Source: Cupriavidus basilensis (GTDB lineage Bacteria; Pseudomonadota; Gammaproteobacteria; Burkholderiales; Burkholderiaceae). Taken from it: DNA of 64,000 bases. A program made the position numbers and the translations under genes. Position 1 is the stretch's first letter. The number at the start of each line of letters is the position of its first letter. Shown piece after piece: positions 7,404-14,957 of this stretch. Under the pieces are notes generated by a model that was not told the DNA's origin, searched no databases, and saw only the letters and a list, made by a program, of their open reading frames with translations. The DNA lies in the NCBI RefSeq assembly GCF_000832305.1, contig NZ_CP010537.1, positions 1,550,001-1,614,000 on the forward strand, in the 5' to 3' direction.

Positions 7404-8237
7404 ATGAACAGGGTCATAGGACACCTGGCCGTGCTCGTTGCCCTGGGCCTGCCTGCCTTGCATGGCGCACAGGCCTCCGACATCGACTGTAAGTCAGCAT
7501 CCGGCGCGGGATCGGTCCGCTGTGAAGATCCAAACGGCAACGGGATGCGATGTGGGCTGGTGACCGGCGGGCGCCCGCGTAACAAGCACCTGGTCTGCGA
7601 TAACGCGGAGCTTTCGACGCGCTACGAGCGCATCTATGCCGAACAGCAGAAGCTGCTGCGCAGCGGCATCACCAACGATGCCGACGTTCGCGCCTGGCGC
7701 GGCAAGCGCGATGCCTGCGGCTCCGTGCGCTGTCTTGATAGCCTGTTCCATGAATGGTGGCGGTGGCGCGATGCCGCCCGCATGAGGCCAGCGCGGCCCG
7801 CCGTTGCGCCGAGCACGACCGTTGCGCCAAGCACTGCCGTTGCGGCCCCTGTCCCGCCAAAGCCGGAGCCAGCACCTCCCGCGCAAGACCTGGCGACGCC
7901 GGTTCAACTGGCTGCCGTGCCAGAGAGCGCGAAGCCGAGCGAGCCGACAGCGCCGGCCGCCGCCGACGTTCAGGCCCCGCCGACCTCAATCGGAACCGGG
8001 CAAGTCCCGTCCGAGCCAGCCTCCGGCACCGTGGCGATGTCAGGCTTGATGTCAGGCTTGCTGGCGGGCCTCGCCGCCGTCGGCATTGGTGTGGCCTGGG
8101 TTTGGAAGCGCAAGCGAGACCGGCGCGCCTCGCTAAAACATGAACCGCGCCCGGCCATCTCCGCAGGCATGGCACTTCTTTATGGCTTGCTTATCGTGAA
8201 CGTGCTGCTTCTGGCGTTCACGCTGAGGTCAAGTTGA
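7404..8237 (+). CDS. Secreted/membrane protein with LprI-like domain
   Basis: 277 residues. A signal peptide (MNRVIGHLAVLVALGLPAL) is followed by a cysteine-containing domain (about 26-120) ending WRGKRDACGSVRCLDSLF, which resembles the LprI/DUF1311 lysozyme-inhibitor type domain. A proline/alanine/threonine-rich linker (about 130-215) leads to two hydrophobic segments near the C-terminus (LMSGLLAGLAAVGIGVAWVW and MALLYGLLIVNVLLLAFTL) separated by a basic loop. It would sit in the inner membrane with the domain in the periplasm. Proteins of this build occur near phage or conjugative regions. The function is not established. Confidence 0.7.
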   Translation: MNRVIGHLAVLVALGLPALHGAQASDIDCKSASGAGSVRCEDPNGNGMRCGLVTGGRPRNKHLVCDNAELSTRYERIYAEQQKLLRSGITNDADVRAWRGKRDACGSVRCLDSLFHEWWRWRDAARMRPARPAVAPSTTVAPSTAVAAPVPPKPEPAPPAQDLATPVQLAAVPESAKPSEPTAPAAADVQAPPTSIGTGQVPSEPASGTVAMSGLMSGLLAGLAAVGIGVAWVWKRKRDRRASLKHEPRPAISAGMALLYGLLIVNVLLLAFTLRSS

Positions 8238-8286
8238 CCCCATGCTCCCGACGGTCCAGAAGGGCCAGACGGCACTAGTCACGCGC

Positions 8287-9621
8287 TCACGTTTCCCGGA
8301 TCTCGCTTAGCACCTCGGCCTCGACCTCCGGGTTCTGTTCGCCATCCCTGGTGGCAATCAGTTCTTTCGGCGTCAGCAGGATCAAGGGCAGGATCAGTGC
8401 GTACACCACGGTCGTCGCGATCACGCAGTAGGTGAATCCGTGCGTTGGGCTGCTGCCGTAGATCCATGAGCCCAGCAGATCGCCGGCACGCGCCGAGAGC
8501 GCGAAAACGCCATCCACCAGCATCATCAAGGTGCCTTGCAAGCCTGGCGGACAGGACCGCATCGCGAGATCGAGGTAGGCAGCCGTGGCGACACCGCCCA
8601 TCAGCCCGATCGGCGCCGCCAACACAAGCGCGAGATTGGCTGAGTGAATGAAGGCCAGCGGAATCATCTGCGGCACCGCGACGATCGTTCCCCAGCACAG
8701 CAGCTTGTTCAGCGGTACTTTCTTGCACAGAAAGCCATAGAGCAAAAATGTCGGGATGAACGCGGCGGCAAAGATCCCGTTGTAGTACGAGTAGACGGAA
8801 TCCGATGCGTGCAGCGTATTGGTCAGGTAGAACTGCAGCGCAGTGGCCGCTCCTGGCGCAAAGTTCCACAGAAAGCAGATGAGCACCGCTGGATAGACGG
8901 CCTTATGCTTGGCCAGCCGCCTGACATTGCCAACGAGATCCGCGCCCCTGGCTTGCGGCTGCTCGTAGATCTGGCCGAAGACGGAAGCGGGCTTCCAGAG
9001 CCCCAGCACGGCAATCATTAAAGTGACTGTCGCCACCAGGATGAAGGCTTCTTTCGCGGCAAGATGATCGGAGATGTACCCGGAAGCGAACGCGCCCGCA
9101 ACGACCGGGACGGAACTGACCACGTTGCACAGCGCGCTCAGGCGCCCAGACATGCGCTTTTCCTGGCCGACCAGGGCGATCAGGCCCTGATAGGCTGCGG
9201 CGACAAATCGGGACGACAGCATGGCCAGCAGCATCCCGATGAGCAGTCCCGCATATGAGAAACCGGAAAACGCGATCCAGAGGAATGCCACCGCGGTCAC
9301 CGGGGCGAAAATCAGGAAGAAGCCGCGATCGCGCAATCCCAGCGGGTTCCATTGGTCGCGCGCGAGGCCAAAAGCAAACGCGATGTACACGGGTATGCCC
9401 GTCATCAGCCGGAACGTCGAGATCTGCGTCGCCGTTGCATGCAACTGATTCTTGAGCAGGTATGACGTCTGTATATCAACCAGGAACCCGGCCGGCGTTG
9501 CCAGATAGATGAACAGGGTCAGCCAGCCGAAATACAGCAGGGTTCGGTCGCTGCCCTCGGCAATATGACGAGCGGGCGCGGCCGGCGTTTTCACAGAGGC
9601 GCGTTTGAAGTGCTTGGACAT
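8287..9621 (-). CDS. MFS / folate-biopterin-type transporter
   Basis: 444 residues with about twelve hydrophobic segments. The sequence around FLWNFAPGAATALQFYLTNT and the following YYNGIFAAAFIPTF block resembles the BT1 (folate-biopterin transporter) branch of the major facilitator superfamily rather than drug exporters. The ATG at 9621 gives a short basic N-terminal tail before the first span; its ribosome site is weak. No biosynthetic or regulatory neighbour helps to define a substrate; the gene is flanked by unrelated operons. Confidence 0.75.
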   Translation of the reverse strand: MSKHFKRASVKTPAAPARHIAEGSDRTLLYFGWLTLFIYLATPAGFLVDIQTSYLLKNQLHATATQISTFRLMTGIPVYIAFAFGLARDQWNPLGLRDRGFFLIFAPVTAVAFLWIAFSGFSYAGLLIGMLLAMLSSRFVAAAYQGLIALVGQEKRMSGRLSALCNVVSSVPVVAGAFASGYISDHLAAKEAFILVATVTLMIAVLGLWKPASVFGQIYEQPQARGADLVGNVRRLAKHKAVYPAVLICFLWNFAPGAATALQFYLTNTLHASDSVYSYYNGIFAAAFIPTFLLYGFLCKKVPLNKLLCWGTIVAVPQMIPLAFIHSANLALVLAAPIGLMGGVATAAYLDLAMRSCPPGLQGTLMMLVDGVFALSARAGDLLGSWIYGSSPTHGFTYCVIATTVVYALILPLILLTPKELIATRDGEQNPEVEAEVLSEIRET

Positions 9622-9785
9622 GGGGGACCACGTACACGTCCTCGGAAAACCAATCGAAGGTGCCCCCGTGAATGTGCGGGCTGCGCCACCGGGCATGGTT
9701 TACAGAATAGAGCGCCAGTGCGGAAAACGTGTAGGTAAAAAATGGGGCTTGATGTTCCGGGGCCGACCGCATTCGCGCGGAGAAT

Positions 9786-9824
9786 GCCGCCCGCGAGCGA
9801 TATGCTGCGCTGCTCGCGGGCGGC
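9786..9824 (-). terminator. Hairpin terminator after the epoxide-hydrolase-like gene
   Basis: A perfect 13-bp inverted repeat, GCCGCCCGCGAGC (9786-9798) and GCTCGCGGGCGGC (9812-9824), begins seven bases after the stop codon of the minus-strand hydrolase gene. On the transcript it is followed by only a short weak T stretch, so it may pause polymerase or protect the 3' end rather than terminate alone. Confidence 0.55.
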
Positions 9825-9830
9825 GGCGCG

Positions 9831-10718
9831 TCAGCTTGAGCGGACATGCGCATGCCCTGCCTGCTGCGCTTCCAGGAACGGCAGCAGTTCAGCCATGAAT
9901 GCCTCTGGCGCCTCTTCCATGATGAAGTGGCCGCAGTCCGGTACCACCACGCCGCGCAGGTCGATGGCGTTGTCGCGCAGCGTCACCAGCGGCGCGTCGT
10001 TGGTCGCGTGCTCCGCGCCGATGGCTAGCACCGGCATCGCCAGCTTGCGCTTTGCGCGTTCGCGGTTCTGCCGCACCGTTTCCGGAATTGCGCGGTAGTA
10101 GGCGAAACCGCCGCGCAGGCCGCCCGGCGCCGAATAGGCCGCGATGTAGGTGTCCACGGCCACGCGGTCGCGGCGATGGGACCACTGGTCGAACATGAAA
10201 TTCAGGTAGGCGGCCTCGCGGCCGGCGATCAGCGTCTCGGGCAGATCGGCTACCTGGTTGAACATGAAGTGCCACAGGAACTTGTTTTCAGCAGGCGGCG
10301 CGAAGATGCCCGGAGCAGGCGCAAGTCCGGGGATCACGGCTTCCGTCAGCGCCAGCCGCGTGACGGCGCCGGGATGGTCGCAGGCCAGCGCGTAGGCCAC
10401 CCACATGCCCACATCGTGGCCGACCACCTGATAGCGGTCATGGCCCAGTGCGGCCATGACGCGGTGCAATGTGTGGGCAGTGGCGCCGGTGTCGTAGCCC
10501 GTGGGTGGCCGGTCGGAATGCCCGGTGCCCGGCGGGTCGACCGCGACGGCGAGGAAGCCGCGTTGCGCGAGTGCCGCCATGACATGGCGCCAGGCGAACC
10601 ACGTCTGCGGCCAGCCGGGAATCAGCAGAACCGGCTGGCCGCTGCCTGCGGTGACGCAGTGCACACGGTGGCCGTCAATGCGCACATAAGTGTGCGTGTG
10701 TTGGGCGTTGTCTTGCAT
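9831..10718 (-). CDS. Alpha/beta hydrolase, epoxide hydrolase/haloalkane dehalogenase type
   Basis: 295 residues of a standard alpha/beta-hydrolase. The nucleophile elbow is VVGHDVGMWVAYAL, placing an aspartate (Asp102) where esterases have serine; this is the mark of epoxide hydrolases and haloalkane/haloacetate dehalogenases. The oxyanion segment IPGWPQTWFAWR (33-44) and the catalytic histidine in PDCGHFIMEEAPE near the C-terminus are present. The start ATG has AAGGACA upstream. It lies 47 bp downstream of a TIM-barrel isomerase gene on the same strand and is probably co-transcribed with it under the divergent TetR regulator. Confidence 0.85.
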   Translation of the reverse strand: MQDNAQHTHTYVRIDGHRVHCVTAGSGQPVLLIPGWPQTWFAWRHVMAALAQRGFLAVAVDPPGTGHSDRPPTGYDTGATAHTLHRVMAALGHDRYQVVGHDVGMWVAYALACDHPGAVTRLALTEAVIPGLAPAPGIFAPPAENKFLWHFMFNQVADLPETLIAGREAAYLNFMFDQWSHRRDRVAVDTYIAAYSAPGGLRGGFAYYRAIPETVRQNRERAKRKLAMPVLAIGAEHATNDAPLVTLRDNAIDLRGVVVPDCGHFIMEEAPEAFMAELLPFLEAQQAGHAHVRSS

Positions 10719-10765
10719 GGATGTCCTTGGTGGATGGCGTTGATGGATTGGATGCATTGCCGGTG

Positions 10766-11821
10766 TCAGGCGATGCCGAGCATGCGGCCGATCTGCGCCT
10801 TGTTGACCGTGGCGCCAGCAAAGTCGTCGAAGATGCGCGAGGTCGTGCGGATGATGTGGCGGTTGATGAAATCCACGCCTTCGCGTGCACCGTCTTCCTG
10901 GTTCTTCAGGCAGCACTCCCACTCGAGCGTGGCCCAGCCCTGGTAGTCGTATTGCGCAAGCTTGGAGAAAATCGACTTGAAATCGACCTGGCCATCGCCC
11001 AGCGAGCGGAAGCGTCCGGCGCGCTCGGTCCACGAGGTATATCCGCCGTAGATGCCTTGCCGCCCGCTCGGATTGAACTCGGCATCCTTGACGTGGAACA
11101 TGCGGATGCGGTCGCGGTACAAGTCGATGTAGTCCAGGTAGTTCAGCTGTTGCAGCACGAAGTGGCTGGGATCGAACAAGATGTGGCAGCGTGGATGGTC
11201 GCCAACCAGGCCGAGGAAGCGCTCGAAGGTGGCGCCGTCGTGCAGGTCTTCGCTGGGGTGGATCTCGTAGCAAAGGTTGACGCCTTGCGCATCGCAGGCG
11301 TTCAGCACCGGCAACCAGCGTTTGGCGAGTTCGTCGAAGGCGGCTTCGATCAAGCCCTCCGGGCGCTGCGGGAACGGGAACAGGTAAGGCCACGCGAACG
11401 AGCCGGAGAAGGTGCCCATCTCGGTCAGGCCGAGCCGGCGCGACGCCCTGGCGGCAAGCTCGAGGCGTTCCAGCGCCCACGCGGTGCGCGCCTGCGGATT
11501 GCCGCGCAGCGTGGGCGGCGCGAAGTTGTCGCACATCGCATCGTAGGCGGGATGCACCGCCACCAGCTGCCCGAAGATATGCGTGGTCAGTTCGCTGATG
11601 ACCAGGCCGTGCTCGGCCAGCGTGCCTTTGACTTCGTCGCAGTATGTCTGGCTTTGCGCTGCGGCTTTCACATCGAACAGGCGCTCGTCCCAAGCCGGGA
11701 TCTGCAATGCCTTGAACCCTGTTTCGGCGGCCCATTTGGCGATGGCGGGCAGCGTGTCGAACGGCGCTTGTGTGTCGCTGAACTGGGCGAGGTGGAGGCT
11801 TGGGCCTTTGATCGTTTGCAT
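10766..11821 (-). CDS. Sugar phosphate isomerase/epimerase (xylose-isomerase-like TIM barrel)
   Basis: 351 residues of the AP-endonuclease-2/xylose-isomerase-like barrel. Candidate metal ligands are visible in order: Glu in LCYEIHPSED, Asp in LFDPSHFV, His and Asp in MFHVKDAEFN, and Glu in ATLEWECCL. Such enzymes isomerise or epimerise sugars, inositols or related hydroxy-ketones in the cytoplasm; the substrate is not evident. It is the first gene of a two-gene operon with an alpha/beta hydrolase and is divergent from a TetR gene across a 123-bp spacer with a clear palindromic operator. Confidence 0.85.
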   Translation of the reverse strand: MQTIKGPSLHLAQFSDTQAPFDTLPAIAKWAAETGFKALQIPAWDERLFDVKAAAQSQTYCDEVKGTLAEHGLVISELTTHIFGQLVAVHPAYDAMCDNFAPPTLRGNPQARTAWALERLELAARASRRLGLTEMGTFSGSFAWPYLFPFPQRPEGLIEAAFDELAKRWLPVLNACDAQGVNLCYEIHPSEDLHDGATFERFLGLVGDHPRCHILFDPSHFVLQQLNYLDYIDLYRDRIRMFHVKDAEFNPSGRQGIYGGYTSWTERAGRFRSLGDGQVDFKSIFSKLAQYDYQGWATLEWECCLKNQEDGAREGVDFINRHIIRTTSRIFDDFAGATVNKAQIGRMLGIA

Positions 11822-11833
11822 GGATTGAATCGC

Positions 11834-11861
11834 CTATTATTTGTCGAGCGACAAAGAATAG
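11834..11861. promoter_or_regulatory. TetR operator, 28-bp palindrome
   Basis: CTATT-A-TTTGTCG-AG-CGACAAA-G-AATAG: two 7-bp arms TTTGTCG/CGACAAA around a 2-bp centre, extended by CTATT/AATAG. Only one pair flanking the inner arms is mismatched. It lies 12 bp from the isomerase start codon and 83 bp from the tetR start, so a bound repressor would cover the promoter of the isomerase-hydrolase operon. Confidence 0.8.
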
Positions 11862-11944
11862 ACGGCAAGGATGACGAAGTCAACCGTGTTAGGCGCGGCG
11901 ACGGTAAAATGCACGCCGCAACAGCATTCACTCACGAGCAGAAC

Positions 11945-12544
11945 ATGGCCGGACGCCCCAGAGAATTTGATCGAGACCAAGCCCTGAATACGGCCATGAC
12001 CGTGTTCTGGGAGCGAGGGTATGAAGGCGCGTCGATGTCGACGCTGGTCGAGGCGCTGGGCCTGGCCTCGGCGCGCATCTACGCGGCGTTCGGCAGCAAG
12101 GAAGCGTTGTTCCGGGAAGCGGTGGCGCTATACGAAGCAGGCGAAGGCGGTTTCGCGGATCGCGCCATGCAGGAAGAAGAGTCGGCCAGGCAGGCCATCG
12201 AACGTTTGCTCAACGACGCGGCGCGGACCTACACCAAACGTGGCCGTCCGCATGGCTGCCTGGTGGTGTCCGCCGCCAGCAGCTGCGCCATCGAGAACGA
12301 AGCGGTGGCTGACTGGCTGGCGGAACATCGCCGCCAGCGCACGCAGTCCATCATTGACCGGCTGCATGCGGCGGTGGAAAGTGGTGAACTGCGGCAGGAC
12401 ACCGACATCGCCGCGCTCGGCGATCTGTACGGCGCGCTGCTGCACGGCATCTCCGTGCAGGCCCGAGACGGCGTCAGCCGCGCCCGCTTGCAGGCGATGA
12501 TCGCGCCCGCGATGCTGGCTCTGGATGCCGCCGCGGCCTGCTGA
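11945..12544 (+). CDS. TetR/AcrR-family repressor
   Basis: 199 residues. The N-terminal helix-turn-helix domain (about residues 5-55: FDRDQALNTAMTVFWERGYE, then SMSTLVEALGLASARIYAAF) is followed by a helical ligand-binding domain with a cysteine in RGRPHGCLVVSAA. The ATG at 11945 was chosen because the family begins MAGRPREFD. It is divergent from the isomerase-hydrolase operon and very probably represses it and itself through the 28-bp palindrome between them. The inducer is unknown but is presumably the substrate of those enzymes. Confidence 0.92.
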   Translation: MAGRPREFDRDQALNTAMTVFWERGYEGASMSTLVEALGLASARIYAAFGSKEALFREAVALYEAGEGGFADRAMQEEESARQAIERLLNDAARTYTKRGRPHGCLVVSAASSCAIENEAVADWLAEHRRQRTQSIIDRLHAAVESGELRQDTDIAALGDLYGALLHGISVQARDGVSRARLQAMIAPAMLALDAAAAC

Positions 12545-12671
12545 TCGGGGCAGGATCGACATCCGAATGACCACCATGTCCGGCACCGTACCGACAGCAC
12601 GGCGCGTCCAGGTCACTATACTCAATGGGTCAGGCTGCATCGCGCAGAGACCTTTGCTTGTCTCCTGATGG

Positions 12672-12687
12672 GCCGCTGATCAGCGGC
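12672..12687. repeat. Perfect 16-bp palindrome GCCGCTGATCAGCGGC
   Basis: A palindrome in the 268-bp gap between tetR and the esterase gene. It is not followed by a T run in either direction. It could be a protein site upstream of the esterase (126 bp before its start) or part of a Rho-dependent terminator region after tetR. Nothing else stands out in this gap. Confidence 0.4.
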
Positions 12688-12812
12688 GAGGCGGCAATGT
12701 GCGCTTTGCACTCGTCAGCCTGACAAGGTGCCTGTCGCAACAGCGCACTGCGGGCTGGCGATCAGCCCGCCACGTGGGGGCGGTTGCCCGGCCAACCTGC
12801 GGGGGAGAAACC

Positions 12813-13853
12813 ATGCAAGGAAGCCATGAAGGAAGCAATGACAAGTTGCGTGCCGCAATGCTTGCCGTGGTGATTTCGCTGGTTGCCGCGTGCGGCGGGG
12901 ATGGCGGCGCAGGCGGCTCGGGTAACGGCAGCGGCGCGGGCGCCCCGGCGGGCGGCATTGCTCTGCAAGTTGTCTCGTTTGGCGACAGCCTGTCGGACGT
13001 CGGGACCTTTGCGCCGATCGCTAGCGCGGTCGGCGGGGGGCGATTCACAACCAATCCGGGGCAAGTGTGGACACAGGACGTTGCGCAATACTACGGCGAT
13101 ACGCTAAGCGCCGCGTTTACGATCGACATCACGCATCAGTTACATGCGCAAAGCGGCCTGGGTTATGCGCAGGGCGGCGCTACGGTGGCAACGCCGGCAA
13201 ACCTGAACGATTTTCTTACCGACGTGATCGGCAACGTCGAAATGCCCGTCAACCAGCAGGTTTCGAGCTACTTGTCCGCACACGGGAGCTTCAACGCTAA
13301 TCAGCTGGTGCTGGTCTGGGGCGGCTCGAACGACGTGCTTCGCGCCGGGGCACTGCCGGCCGCGGCGCAGACCGTGCAGGCGGCGGCAGCCACCTTGGCT
13401 CAAATTGTCGGACAGATCATCCAGAACGGCGCCACGCATGTCGTCGTGGTCAATGTCCCGAATGTCGGACTGGCGCCCAAAGGCGTCGCCTCGGCCGACG
13501 GCGGGGCAAACCTGACCCAGCTATCGCAAATCTTCAACAACAGCTTGAACGCTGCCTTGCAGGCCGATGGCCTGCAAGGCAAGGTCATCCAGATCGATTC
13601 TTATGCATGGGAGAACCAGGTCATCGCGAGCTTTCAGGCCAATGGCTTTGTCGTGTCAAACACCGGCGTCGCCTGCGATCCCGCGAAAACGCCTCACGAC
13701 ACGGCCTTGCTGTGCGCGCCGGCTACCTACGTGACGGCCAATGCCGATCAGACCTACATGTTCGCCGACGACCTTCATCCGGCGACGCGCCTGCATGCAT
13801 TGTTCGCCCAGTTCGTGGAGCGGCAGATCGCCGGGAGCGGTCTTGGTCGCTGA
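12813..13853 (+). CDS. GDSL (SGNH) esterase, lipoprotein
   Basis: 346 residues. A lipoprotein signal ends in the lipobox VAAC with Cys27, followed by a flexible glycine/serine stretch, so the protein is exported and lipid-anchored. The GDSL block is FGDSLSDVG with catalytic Ser59; the conserved GGSND block appears as VWGGSNDVL; the Asp/His pair is Asp319-His322 in ADDLHPATR near the end. The enzyme would hydrolyse esters or lipids at the outer membrane or outside the cell. The start at 12813 has GGGGGAGA upstream and gives a proper signal peptide; an upstream in-frame start at 12699 does not. Confidence 0.92.
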   Translation: MQGSHEGSNDKLRAAMLAVVISLVAACGGDGGAGGSGNGSGAGAPAGGIALQVVSFGDSLSDVGTFAPIASAVGGGRFTTNPGQVWTQDVAQYYGDTLSAAFTIDITHQLHAQSGLGYAQGGATVATPANLNDFLTDVIGNVEMPVNQQVSSYLSAHGSFNANQLVLVWGGSNDVLRAGALPAAAQTVQAAAATLAQIVGQIIQNGATHVVVVNVPNVGLAPKGVASADGGANLTQLSQIFNNSLNAALQADGLQGKVIQIDSYAWENQVIASFQANGFVVSNTGVACDPAKTPHDTALLCAPATYVTANADQTYMFADDLHPATRLHALFAQFVERQIAGSGLGR

Positions 13854-13927
13854 GCCTGGTGACGGATAGACTCACCTGCAGAATCGTCGGGTTCCAGCGC
13901 GTTCGCTCTTTTCAGGCATGGCCCCAC

Positions 13928-13943
13928 AGCACGCGGGCGTGCT
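13928..13943. repeat. Hairpin AGCACGC-GG-GCGTGCT between convergent genes
   Basis: A perfect 7-bp stem with a 2-bp centre, 75 bp after the esterase stop and directly after the stop of a possible minus-strand small ORF. There is no T run, so it is at best a weak bidirectional terminator. Confidence 0.4.
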
Positions 13944-13948
13944 TGCGC

Positions 13949-14077
13949 TCAGGCCAGCCGCTCGAGCTGCCGGCTGGCTTCGTCGAGCCAGGCCTGCTGG
14001 CGTGCGGCAATCTGCGCAAACTCTGAACTGGCCGGCGGCTGAGTGGGCAGTGTGAACGCGGGCAGGCTGTCGCGCAT
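13949..14077 (-). CDS. Possible 42-residue protein, or tail of a broken gene
   Basis: The reading MRDSLPAFTLPTQPPASSEF followed by a helix AQIAARQQAWLDEASRQLER has the composition of real protein: an amphipathic C-terminal helix with regular charge. The reading frame is open for about 30 more codons upstream but without a good start or ribosome site. It could be a small protein or the 3' remnant of a larger gene. I do not recognise the family. The remainder of the 454-bp gap (13854-14307) contains only an adjacent dehydrogenase remnant and no other gene. Confidence 0.3.
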   Translation of the reverse strand: MRDSLPAFTLPTQPPASSEFAQIAARQQAWLDEASRQLERLA

Positions 14078-14260
14078 TGTGCCGCTGCGCTTGGGGGCCA
14101 GAGTCCTCTCGATAGAAGCTGATCGATAGTGGGGGAGAGCGTGTGCGGCGTAGGAGGTTTGTCCGTGTCCGTGCTACGCGGACAAGCGGAAAAGGTCGCA
14201 CAAAGCGGCGTTTGGTACGCAGAAAGCCGGTGGTCTTAGGAAAGGCGCTCTGCCGCCGCT

Positions 14261-14341
14261 CTAGTTCAGGTGCGGCGCGCCAACGATGACTTCGGCCCCT
14301 TCGGCTGCTAAACGTAGCGCGGCGGCACGGCCGATGCCGGA
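14261..14341 (-). pseudogene. Remnant of a short-chain dehydrogenase (SDR) gene
   Basis: In the minus strand 26 codons, SGIGRAAALRLAAEGAEVIV then GAPHLN and a stop, reproduce the first beta-alpha-beta unit of an SDR: the end of the TGxxxGIG cofactor motif, the helix, and the second strand. The rest of the enzyme is absent on both sides. The fragment overlaps the 3' end of the DUF3562 gene in another frame, so it looks like the scar of a deletion or rearrangement. Confidence 0.6.
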
Positions 14342-14553
14342 ACAGGCGGGGGTGGCAGCGCTGCGGATTGGCGCTGTCTGCGAAACGCCTCCGTCACGCG
14401 CCTGGCGGCAAACAGTGGCAGGTAGTCGTGAATCTTGGCGTCGGCCTGAAGCTCGTGCCAGGCGGCGAGATACGCGCGCTCCACCTCCTCCACCGGGACT
14501 TTCAGGGCTTCGGATATCCTGGCGATCATTGAGGATTGTGATTCGGTTCTCAT
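14308..14553 (-). CDS. DUF3562-family protein
   Basis: 81 residues, MRTESQSSMIARISEALKVP then VEEVERAYLAAWHELQADAK and the family core IHDYLPLFAARRVTEAFRRQ. DUF3562 proteins are small, largely helical and of unknown function, common in Burkholderiales. The ATG at 14553 has AGGG/AGG about 10 bases upstream; a longer frame to 14772 passes through the tandem repeat and is not credible. The C-terminal proline-rich tail (SAALPPPPVPASAVPPRYV) overlaps the fossil SDR sequence and may have been acquired by the same rearrangement. Confidence 0.75.
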   Translation of the reverse strand: MRTESQSSMIARISEALKVPVEEVERAYLAAWHELQADAKIHDYLPLFAARRVTEAFRRQRQSAALPPPPVPASAVPPRYV

Positions 14554-14621
14554 ATTGCCTGCCACCCTGCAGGAAGCGGCGGTGCGTGATGCGGTGCTGT
14601 GCTGTCGCCTGTCGCTTGAGG

Positions 14622-14669
14622 GCGAAAGGGCGAAAGAGCGAAAGGGCGAAAGAGCGAAAGGGCGAAAGG
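14622..14669. repeat. Tandem repeat, six 8-bp units GCGAAAGG/GCGAAAGA
   Basis: Six perfect-length units, alternating GCGAAAGG and GCGAAAGA for the first five and then GCGAAAGG again. It lies about 70 bp upstream of the DUF3562 start (minus strand), within a 404-bp gap (14554-14957) that otherwise holds no recognisable gene. Such arrays change copy number easily. Confidence 0.85.
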
Positions 14670-14957
14670 GCTTGGTCAGGCACTCGCCTGACAATCGGTG
14701 GCGCGCATTGTTGAGTATAGGAATGCAGCGTCGCCAAACACGCCATCGTGTTGCCATGTTTGTCCTGCACAATGCACGCTATGCCGACTCAGGTGGATAA
14801 GTTCTGCATGCCAATACCCACGACTGCCCCAGGCCTGGATCGTCGTAGCGAGTCGGTTGGCCACTTTCTCGCCTTGTTGTCTCGCCGTGCGTCCAGGAAT
14901 GCCGGGGATGGGGTGTGCTTTGCTTGTTTGTTCGCGGGGTGTGGAGCCGTCAGGTTG

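Noticed and set aside
9831..11735. A 634-codon minus-strand frame extending the hydrolase
   Set aside because: The extension lies in another frame of the isomerase gene; the hydrolase begins at 10718 with a proper ribosome site.
10721..12544. A 607-codon plus-strand frame ending in the TetR gene
   Set aside because: The first 400 codons are antisense to the isomerase gene and show no family features; only the TetR part from 11945 is real.
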